Shown here piece after piece: positions 55,530 to 64,000 of a DNA stretch of 64,000 bases. Position numbers and translations under genes: made by a program. The notes beneath the pieces were generated by a model. That model did not search any database. It was not told the origin of the DNA and saw only the letters and a program-made list of their open reading frames with translations. How positions within the stretch are numbered: the first letter of the stretch is position 1; the number at the start of each line of letters is the position of its first letter. Source of the stretch: Steinernema hermaphroditum (lineage: Eukaryota > Nematoda > Chromadorea > Rhabditida > Steinernematidae); assembly GCA_030435675.1 (NCBI GenBank), contig CM059624.1, positions 4,550,769 to 4,614,768 on the forward strand, written 5' to 3'.

Positions 55530-58500
55530 TCAGCGCTTTCCCCTCTTCTTCTTCCATTCATTTTCCTCTTTCTTCTGCTTCTTTCCGATAGCCCAGTTTA
55601 TGGCCGTTTTCCCCGCGTCCATCAGCGACTTCATAAAGCCTCCTCCGGAGCTGTAGAGGTGCACTTCGTCCTCGCGCTGGTAGTTCTTCTGAGACTCTTC
55701 CGAGGCCTTCAAGAAGCTGGTGAACTGCTTGCCCAGCTCGTCCATCCGCTGGAGCTCGTCCTTCATCGCCTCGATGCTGGTCACCGTGATATTCTCTGTC
55801 CCTTTTGCGATGTGGTCGTTTATGATCGCCACCTCCTCTCTGTACTCGGCGAGGTACTTTTCCAACTGTTCAACCTTCTCGTTGCCCTCTCCGGTGACGG
55901 CCACTTCGTTCTTGGCCAGCTTGATCGACTGTTCGAGGTACTCCCCGTAGGCGTCGTTGATCACAGCGATCGCGTTCTTGTTCAGGAACGCGACGAACTT
56001 CGCGCAGATGGTCTTGATGCGCTTCTCCTTCAGGGTGAGCTCCTCGAGGCGCGTCTCGAGGCCCTTGATGACGTCGGACACCTTCACCTCGTCGGTGTTC
56101 TTCGACGCGAGCACTTTCTCGACCTCTTTGTTGGGGACGTCGATGGTCACCTGCTTCTGCTCGTAGCGGATGTGGAGATGTGTCTCCCAGGAGCAGTTGC
56201 ACTGGTGACAAGTGGTGCCGCCAGACATCGCCCAGCAATGTTGCAGACCGGGATTCGGGTACTTGCCCGGCTCGATGTTCTCGAGGTAGCAGTGGTCGTG
56301 ACAAATTGTGCGATACAGGACCTAAAAGAAGAAGTTGCACTTCATCTGAATATTGTGCTCACCTGAGATTCGCTGGTTCCCGGAATCCCTAGCGATTCAA
56401 TGCACTCCGCTCCTGCGCAAACGGTCTTCGGATAGTCAATGGGTTCTGCCTGCAGAGTGGTCTGTTTGATCGCCAGCTGCGACTTCAGGTCCACGGTCTG
56501 CTTCTTCATCTCCTGCAGTTCGAGCTTCTTGGCCTCGATGATCCGCTTGTTCGTCTGGATGTTCTTCGTGATCTCCGCCGAAATGGGTGTCAGTTCCAAG
56601 ATGATCCTCTTCGCCTCATTGAGAGACATCATGTCCCGAATCATGTGGGGTTGCAAGGAGGCGATGTAGTCGAGGACCTTGTAGGTGCTCTGAGCCGACA
56701 CGTCCCAGCTCTTGACGTAATCCTGCTTCATCTCCAGGAAACTCTCGATTCCGTTCTGGAGGGCGCAGATGAACTTGAAGGACTCATTGTCGAAGTAGTA
56801 CATCGTTTGGTCGGTGAGCGGGATGTCGACATTTCTCTTCTCCTTGAAGCTCTTCATGTAGCTCTGCAGGATCTCCTGCGTGTTCCCGGGTCTGTAGAAG
56901 TTGACGCGAGACTTGGTGAAGCAGAAGACGAGGTTCTTGGCCGCATCCTGGTGGAGATGGGTGAGAAGTTCGTTGATACAGTACTTCATGGCGACGGTTA
57001 GACGTGTCGCGTCCGCCGGTATCAAGATGCAGATGGCGTGGATCCGATCGTAGTTGTACAGCTCCTGCATGATCATCTCGAAGTTCTTCTTGTCCTGGTC
57101 GATGCCGCGGCAATCGTTCACGCCGGGGACATCGATGAACCGGTAGAAGCGATCCCGGAACATAAAGGTGTAGGACTTCGGGCGCTGGGTGGCCGAGGCT
57201 CCCACCACGCTGCACTCGTTGTCAATCTCAGGCCCAACGTGGATCTTGCGCATCTGGCCGTTGTCGTCTGGGAGCAGGAATTGCGTGGGGATTGGCACCT
57301 CCAGCTTGTCGTACTCGATGGCATCGTCGAGGCTGGCGTGGAGGAGGTAGTTGAAAATACCGTCGATCCAAGTGGACTTTCCGGCGCCCGTCTCTCCCAT
57401 CAGAACGATGTTGATCTCGTCGCACTTCTTCATGCTCTTGAAGGCGCGGACGACGTCTGAGTGGGGCACGAAGCGGTCGCCGTGGGAATCCTGGCCACAA
57501 CAGTAGGCGGCGTTCCTTTTCGAGTGCGCTCCGCATTTGCAGTGGAGGTGGTCGGCGTAGTCGTAGAAGACCGGGGTCTCGCACTTCTGGCACACCCACT
57601 CCAGCATCTCGGAAGTGCATCTAGAGGGACACTGCACCTTGAGGAGTGTCTTCATCTTCGGCTGCGAGACGTTTCTTTGTGGGTAACCCCTGAATTTGAT
57701 GAAGTTCACGGAGGACATGTCCTCGTCCTCCGACTCTTCTACTTCCATAGGTTTAGTTTCTTGAGAAGAGGGTTCCTGAAAAGACAGCCAACGGTGATGA
57801 ACTTAGATGTAGCCACGTTTAGAATCCGCATGCAAAAAAACTATTTAATTGTGAGTCGTTCGCTAAATATCTGTCTATGAGACTGTTTAATGTTTAGAGA
57901 ATGAGAAGGGAGTGATCTTTGAGATATGTCTGTGACTCCCGTCATTTGTAGACAAGCTGAAGGTGTACCACTTTTAGAAAGGTGTAGATTCTATACAGTC
58001 TAGAAATAGTAGTCTGATTTTCCATATGTACGGTGCTCAAATCAGAGTCCTTGATTGATCCTCGAATCCAGAGTCCTCATTTTGGCCAGAAACATACTCC
58101 AAGTATATGTATGCTGTTTTTTTGCTATAGGGGAATCAGGATCTTTTGACTCTTTATCTACTACGATTTAGACGAACTGTTCTCAAGCGCTCACCTGTTC
58201 AGGACCTTCACCCTCCAAAGGAACACAAAATTTGGGCAGTGTATCCATTGGAAAAGACCGGGCGTCGTATAATTTGATGAGATATTTCACATTGTCCTCT
58301 AGGTAAGTGTTCTCGTAGTCCGATGCGACACTTATGTGATCCTCGAATCCAGGCGCCTTCTTCTCAGCGACCGCATAGCACTTGTTCTTTCCCCACTGGG
58401 TGTCCTCGTAGAAGATCGTCAGGATCGCTTTGATGAGGGTGACGGGGTGGTTTTCTTCAAAATCGACGAGCTTTGTGAACGAAGGAGGCGCATATGTGTT

Positions 58501-61049
58501 TGAGGAGTTCAGGTACTCTGCTTTCACCACAGCTAGGCAGCTGGTGGCTGGTGGCGCCGCTTTGAGAGGCTGGATCTGCTCAACTGGGAAGGCCGTCTCC
58601 GGAATGAGGATACTGTGTGGTTTCTGAAAATGACTGCCTCAAGACAGATGGATTGAACAGGATTCACCTTTATGATACTGGGATCGGTCTTCATGAACTC
58701 TACAGAATACGACTCCTTGTTGTGCAGCTTCACTTGACTGTACTCCTCTTTCAGAGCGATGTGCCTCTGGAAGACATCGTCTAGGCGAGAGACTGTCACG
58801 TTGAATTGGGTCCTGGGGAAATGTGGTTCCACGTGCACCTCGTACATTCCATCGGCCATGTCTCTGACGGTCATGGTTCTATTGTTCGGAAGCGTCAGCA
58901 CTTCTTGGAAATCCGAGGTGCTTGAGTCGACTTTGATCATCCCGTCTACGAGCACTTGCGACTTCGTAGGCTCCTGAAACGATGTACAGGTGTTTCTCAA
59001 GAATAAGAGTCATAAATCATTACACCCTGGACATAGAAAAGATTGCCTCTTTAGCGGCTTCCGCTGATCTAGCTGACCCGGTAAGTCTGTTGCTCACCAA
59101 TTTGTAGGCCGGGGTTCGACTCCCCCCGTGGCCAGTATTCATTTTTGTTTTTTTTTTCGTCTTGCAGGTCTGTGTGTGTCTTCGGTTCGAGTTGAATTCC
59201 AGCCATAAATACAAGTAATTATTGAAAATTGGATCGATAAAACCTTCAAAAAACAAAATTCTTATGAAACATTTGTTCTTCCTACTAACCGGGCCTCAAC
59301 GTACCATATCTGGACCTAAAGAATCGAATTTCGTAACTTCCTTACCACATATTTACGAATTTTAAAAACGACCCACCTCAATGGAGGAACAATCCGAATC
59401 CGAGTCCTTCTGTAGCTTGATGACGTTCCTGGGAAGCTTCCTCTTCGAGTGACTCGCAGCGTCTAAGAACTGAAGTTTGAAGTTCTCTCCGCCGCAGATG
59501 TTCACTTGTTCGTAGTCTCCGGACACGTCGATGAATCTTTTGAACTCGCTGCTGTACTGCTGGACGACGACGTAGCAGTCGTTCTTGGCCCACTGGGTAT
59601 CTTGGTAAAAGATATCGGAAATGACCCTCATAATGGAGACGCTTTCCGAGTCCTTCAGCTCAACCATCTTCTTGAGAGTTAAGATTTCCTGAGAACTCGA
59701 CGTGTAGTACGCCTCGACGACGGCTTTCTTCTGCGAGGTCTTCTCAGCAGCTTCTCGAACGATGAGTCTATGGGAATTCGCCTTGAAAGATGTCTTTGTT
59801 TCTTTACGACTTTCATCTCCTACCGTAATCAGATCATCGGTTTGCTCGAACATGATCTCGTACTTCTGCGCATTCTCTACTTTCTCCGACGCGTCGATGT
59901 TCACGAAGTCGTCGTAACTGTTGTTGAATTTGAGAAACGAAGCGATAACTTGTTTTTCGTTGGGTGGACAGGCCTGCTCGCAGTAGCACTTGGCCAGACT
60001 GAGCATCGTAGGAATGTTGGGGGGCTCGAATTTGAGACTCTTTCTGAATTTCACGACGCCTTCACAGTAGACGGTTATGAGACATCCGAAGTCTTTGATG
60101 TTCTAAAGAAAGGGGGTTGAAATGCAAAGTAAAGCGCTATCACCTGGGGATCGGGAATGGGCACCTTCTTGGTGTCTTCAAGGCTCACTTTCTTGAGGTC
60201 GGCTACCGATGCTTTTGTGTTCGTCTCTTGAGCAGCCTGCAAATCGCAGTTAGTCTCCAATGACCCAAGGACATGAAGGAGATAAATTAAAGGACTAACC
60301 CACCTCACGCTTCTTCTCCATCGCAGCCAATTCCAAAGCGAACTTGCTGATGAACCTCTTGTTACACGTCTCCGCGTCGTAGAAGGTGATCTTGTACCTA
60401 GTGCCGTTCTCACAGAGAGTCGTTTTGTAGTCAGAGAGGACGCTCTCGAACTCCTCCGCGTTGCGCGCCTTCTTCTCGGCCGTCGCCAGGCACATCGTCT
60501 CGTGCCACGTGCTGTCGTTGTAGAAGACCTCCTCGATTACGGTAGAGAGCTCCTTCGGGCGGCTCAAGTTGATTTCGACCGATTTGCGAATCACCTGCGA
60601 TTCTTCGGTGCCCACCTTCAGAGAGGCTTCGACGAATATTTGCCCGAGGTTCTAGAATGTGACTAAATGGGGCCAAAACGGGGAGAGTCCACCTGATCCG
60701 GAATGCTCTGATACGGAGGAGGAGCTGTCGCCTCTTCAGTGACCACATCCACAAAATCGGAGTCCTAGGGGAGTCCTCAAGATGCATCAAGAGAAAGGCC
60801 ACTTACAGAGGAGTTCTCCCGACTCATGGCGCCTTCGGACGGAGGTGCGTGATTGTGCTCTTGAATGAGTCGCCCTTGCAAGTTCTCGTTCCTCATCCCG
60901 ATTTTGGCGGGACAGTTAGGCGCAATGCATTTGTAATAACCGATTTCGTGATGCTCCAAAAGAAGCTCGTAGGTGTTGTTGTCACTGCAGGTTACGGTGG
61001 TTTTGTCGCGTCGGACAAATTGCATCAGTTGTTCAGCTTGTTCTGTCAT
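55530..61049 (-). CDS. FLYWCH zinc finger / beta-grasp-like repeat / AIG1-like GTPase protein (G2)
   Basis: Nine phase-0 exons: 60807-61049, 60693-60764, 60304-60651, 60144-60236, 59377-60102, 58668-58973, 58195-58623, 56363-57775 and 55530-56321; about 1,473 residues. Residues 1-70 are a FLYWCH-type finger (YYKCIAPNCPAKIG ... QEHNH). Then come about five ~100-residue repeats with a common pattern, e.g. VISDIFYQDTQWAKNDCYVV, ILTIFYEDTQWGKNKCYAVA and IEEVFYNDSTWHETMCLATA, each ending near YxIxFYDA. A Cys-rich zinc region (CPSRC, WVCQKC, LHCKCG) precedes the GTPase: P-loop GETGAGKST near residue 866, DVPGVNDCRG, FCFTKSR. CHQCNCSWE and a coiled coil finish. A 45-base in-frame intron may lie at ~59813. 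TTTCCAG abuts the ATG. Confidence 0.85.
59036..59140 (+). other. tRNA-like sequence inside a G2 intron
   Basis: Contains a box-A-like TAGCTGACCCGGTAAG and a convincing T-arm/box B (GGGGTTCGACTCCCC) followed by CGTGGCCA, as at a tRNA 3' end. The 5' acceptor strand does not pair well and the anticodon arm is malformed, so this looks like a decayed tRNA or a tRNA-derived SINE fragment. It sits on the strand opposite to G2, in its 403-base intron. Confidence 0.4.
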
Positions 61050-61127
61050 CTGGAAAGAATCGACCGAATGAAGAGAGGGGAACATAACGCTGATAATGCT
61101 AGATATCGTGTCGCGCCTTTACTGGAA

Positions 61128-61910
61128 TCAGCTCTTCGATACTAACGAAAAGTAAGGGATCACCGCGTTTGAGTTTGATGTCGCGCCCTGCACCGAAGGC
61201 AGAAGAAAACCGGTGAGCACGGCCAACACGACCTCCCCTTCAAACATCAAAACCGCACAACCGTGGAGCGTCGAGAGCGCCACTTCGTAGAGAGTGAACA
61301 TCAGTCTTCTCATCCTACATCCTAGCAGTCTGTTCCGTGGTCTGCTAGGGACAAGAACATGGGGCTCATACCTGTCAATAAGAATTGCGTCAGAGGTATT
61401 ATCAATAACAAAATCTCAGTGCTAAATAAATGAAGGAGCGGATTGAAGAAGTGTATGATCTGTTTTGGTGAAATAGACGATGGGTCACGGGCGCAAAGAG
61501 TGTTTATGGAAGAGCGGACAACCCTCTTCGCTCGCAAACCCTTAGCTCCGCCCGTTCGCAACGCCAAACGAAAACAAACGTTCGAAACGTTTTAGGTGTG
61601 CTGTTCCTACGCTCGATAAGAGAGAGTCGAAACACCTCTTGTATGCTCTTGCAATACAACCCATCGAAAAGAGCCAACTGATATAAGACTCAGCAGCCTC
61701 GGCGTTTGGTGCATAGAGCAAAGAACACACACTCCCCCCATTTGAGGGCTTGAAATAGATGGCTGCGTCAATGGCAACGTTTGTAACGCTAGGAGGAGAT
61801 TTGAGAACAAACAGCAAATAGGAAAACAGACTTTGTCCTTCAAGAGATGTAAACAACGTGATGATAAGAGTCGTGAATGCGGTCAAAAGGGTGGCCCAAA
61901 AATTGGGCAT
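61128..61910 (-). pseudogene. Possible multi-membrane-span (chemoreceptor-like) gene or remnant
   Basis: From ATG 61910 the frame starts MPNFWATLLTAFTTLIITLF and has a second hydrophobic stretch ending LLFVLKSPPS. This is reminiscent of the first-loop K-S-P motif of nematode seven-helix chemoreceptors. Further hydrophobic blocks in other frames follow downstream (LLLIIPLTQFLLTG, then CAVLMFEGEVVLAVLTGFLL). The frames can only partly be joined by plausible introns and fewer than seven spans are visible, so it is probably a broken gene. Low confidence throughout. Confidence 0.3.
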
Positions 61911-63173
61911 TTAGAAATAAGTCTGGAAAGTCATTTCCGTGACCATTCTAAGGTGAGACTGGTCGGAAATCTCTGAATGATTCTCTAGACTTCTGTCTAG
62001 GTGTCTTGCTCTTCAAAATCCCCAGGTGCATGTGACCATCACGAAATGGCAGAAACGTAGATATAAGTTAGGCTACAGTATTTTTGAGACTGTCTGTACA
62101 TGACACATTGACATCATTGATCTGTTTGTCATCGTTTTAGCGAAGATAGCAAAGTTAGCAACCATATTGATTCTTATCTACTTCGTGTTTGCGAAGCTTA
62201 GAGGACGTTCATTTTTGCAAGCAAAGGGGAAATTAAACCCTCTATCTAAGCTGCAAATGCAGAATTCTTACAGCAATGGAGGAGGAGAACCTCGATCAGC
62301 GATCTTGGGGATCGCTAGATTTCATCACTTAAATCCACTTCCTAATCAGTAACTCCCAAGTGAATAGTACACACGGTAGTGAGTTATTAGATATGAGCAC
62401 GTTTGTCTTCCCATACTGCAAATAGGGATCTGTTTATCGCCCGAGGTCCGTAAACACCGAAAAAGCGCGTTGAAACGAGGGGCGCATCGATCGGAAAAAG
62501 AACTCAAACGACAAACACTGTTTACGCCGACCTTTGCTCGACGCAGCTGGCGGAGAGAACGCAGCGCCAAAGAGGAAGAAGAACGGCGATTGTGCGACAC
62601 ACGCCAGAACGAAAGTGTGCGGTACAGCCTAAACCTGCGGCGATGAGAGAAAATAGAGTGTTTTTGAGTTGCCTTTCGCAACAACCGCCGCCTGAGCGTT
62701 TCACGAACTGTGGAAAGATTCGTCAAGTGACAGTGAATCACGAACGAAGAATGCATGAGTCATATTTATGGGTGCAGGCTGCTAAAATCGTAGAGATTCA
62801 AACCCATCGGACACGGATAGTGGGTGCATCTTTTCATTGTTGTTACAGGTATCTGCTTTCCGAAGTGTAAGTACCATTCGACCATTCTCAAACACGCCCG
62901 CTTAAACGTCGATCTCTCTCCATTCTGAGCTTTACTGTAAGCTAACTGACTGTTCAGCACCGGTTGCCGTTCTGACTCTGTGGAATACATCATGTTTCCA
63001 TTGTACACTCCTTTTGCCTGGATCAGTGGATTTTTTCGCTCCAAGAACGCTAATTTTCTGGTCAGATGGGACTTTGTGGGATTATTCGAGTTTGGATGCA
63101 AAAACCCACTGAACCAGGCATATTCATTAAAATCACTCTGATCATATCAGGACACCAGGTCCGCGAAGAGGAG
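61911..63173. other. Intergenic, nothing firm
   Basis: Open frames up to 136 codons are mirrored on both strands and unrecognised. A 23-codon frame MFPLYTPFAWISGFFRSKN at 62992-63060 ends at a possible donor, but cannot be joined in frame to the downstream small gene. Confidence 0.35.
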
Positions 63174-63350
63174 ATGTCTGTGAAGCTACTCCACATTCAC
63201 GAAGTTCTTAAATCGCCACTGCCGACTGACATTAGAGTATCGATGAAAGAGGTCTGCGTGGTGTGAACGAATCTCTTGCGAATGAGAGAGATCGAGGAGC
63301 AAGTTCAGGCTTTCAAGGAACGCTTTGAGAAGAATGAGACAGCCAGTTGA
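63174..63350 (+). CDS. Possible 45-residue protein
   Basis: Two exons, 63174-63251 and 63291-63350, phase 0, joined by a 39-base intron (gtctgc...gagag). The product starts MSVKLLHIHEVLKSPLPTD and ends EEQVQAFKERFEKNETAS. A CATATCAG acceptor lies 24 bases before the ATG, fitting a trans-spliced short 5' UTR. It is mostly helical and charged. Family not recognised; it may be the 3' end of a longer gene. It converges on the kinase gene with 59 bases between the two stops. Confidence 0.45.
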
Positions 63351-63409
63351 CATCGCCATTACTTCACAGATCCTGTTTCATCCATTTTAATGATGAATTT
63401 CTATTTCAG

Positions 63410-64000
63410 TTACACAGTACGTCCTTTCTTAGAAAGCTTCTTGAGGGACGGTGTAGAAACTCTCTTGAGGCTCTCCTTGCCTACACTTTTAGTCGATTTT
63501 TCTACGATGCCTCCCGTCTTCGGATTACCCGTTGACGTCTTCAGCGTCAACTCAGAGGTGTTGTCCGTGTCCGTCGTCCTCTGGTGGCTGTCGCTTAACG
63601 CTTCCGGCATCTTCTGAAAAACGGCTCATTGTAAGAGTGAATGCTGCAAAGGACTACTGCTCACCTGCTCGAATGGGCATCTCTTCACACCCGGAATGCG
63701 ATTTGTTGAACACTTCTCCGGCGATGGAGGTGGGGCCTGCTTCTTGCTGAAGTCTACAAGACAGTCGACAATATCCCGAAAAGAAGGACGCTGCTCCGGC
63801 TCCAGCTTCCAGATACGAAGCATCAGTTGTTGTATCTGCTGGGGAGCCAGTGCGGGTGGATCCATCATTTGACCGCGTCGGATAATCGTCGCCACCTTCT
63901 TCGCCGGCTCATCGGGCCATGGCTTTTCGCCAAGGTTGAATATCTCGTAGACAAGTACTCCATACGACCAGACATCGCTCTTCATGGTCATCGACGGATT
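63410..64000 (-). CDS. Protein tyrosine kinase, C-terminal part (gene continues beyond the window)
   Basis: Two exons, 63665-64000 (open to the edge) and 63410-63613, phase 0. It enters in kinase subdomain VIII-IX: PSMTMKSDVWSYGVLVYEIF, then GEKPWPDEPAKKVATIIRRG, LMLRIWKLEPEQRPSFRDIV (subdomain XI Arg). This is the arrangement of cytoplasmic Fer/Src-type tyrosine kinases, a family greatly expanded in nematodes. The ~110-residue tail is Ser/Thr/Lys-rich (KSVGKESLKRVSTPSLKKLS) and is probably a regulatory extension. The catalytic loop and any SH2 domain would lie to the right, outside the window. Confidence 0.9.

Noticed and set aside
1..64000. CRISPR arrays, bacterial operons or ribosome-binding sites
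   Set aside because: The spliced genes, BiP, U2A' and astacins show nuclear animal DNA; no regularly spaced direct repeats of CRISPR type are present.

Overview
The window is nuclear DNA of an animal, almost certainly a free-living or entomopathogenic rhabditid-type nematode. Short GT-AG introns (mostly 36-60 bases, usually TTTCAG or TTTAG acceptors), a very nematode-like BiP, a cluster of astacins with the nematode layout (peptidase, EGF, CUB), 3' splice acceptors placed 0-3 bases before start codons (candidate spliced-leader sites), and small secreted Pro/Cys/Gly-rich proteins all point this way. The genus cannot be fixed from the sequence alone. Coordinates of multi-exon genes are given as spans, with exons inside the evidence; all exon models were assembled by hand from reading frame, splice sites and homology between paralogues.

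Layout. 1-500: possible 3' end of a gene. 1764-27304: a dispersed cluster of small TATA-driven genes for secreted Pro/Cys/Gly-rich proteins (10 complete copies here, an 11th at 47520, and one 5'-truncated remnant at 16721), interleaved with two compact ELM2-SANT (MIER-like) genes, a five-exon gene encoding only an astacin-type propeptide (11280-11906), an ABHD10-like hydrolase, and gene-poor stretches with dispersed repeats and two MITE-like elements. 28022-33921: conserved housekeeping genes, namely U2 snRNP A', an ABHD5/CGI-58-like pseudoenzyme and the ER chaperone BiP. 34030-47061: five astacin metalloproteases on both strands, with an insulysin (M16) pseudogene between them. 48377-49914: an F-box-like gene and a tail-anchored Ala/Pro-rich protein. 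50942-61049: two adjacent, co-oriented, very large genes whose products join arrays of ~100-residue beta-grasp-like repeats to an AIG1/GIMAP-like GTPase with Cys-rich zinc sites and a coiled-coil tail; the second starts with a FLYWCH zinc finger. 61128-64000: a possible chemoreceptor remnant, a 45-residue small protein gene, and the 3' end of a tyrosine kinase gene.

Themes. (1) The FLYWCH / beta-grasp repeat / GTPase pair is the most unusual content, and looks like a fast-evolving multidomain system built by duplicating phase-0 exon cassettes. (2) The astacin group shows propeptide evolution by micro-exon duplication: one gene has four tandem phase-0 exons in its propeptide, one locus keeps only that propeptide with every splice site intact, and three astacins have lost the aspartate-switch segment. 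(3) The Pro/Cys/Gly-rich family shows mosaic similarity (5' ends, introns and 3' UTRs with different closest relatives), an inverted near-identical pair, and a conserved hairpin-forming first intron.
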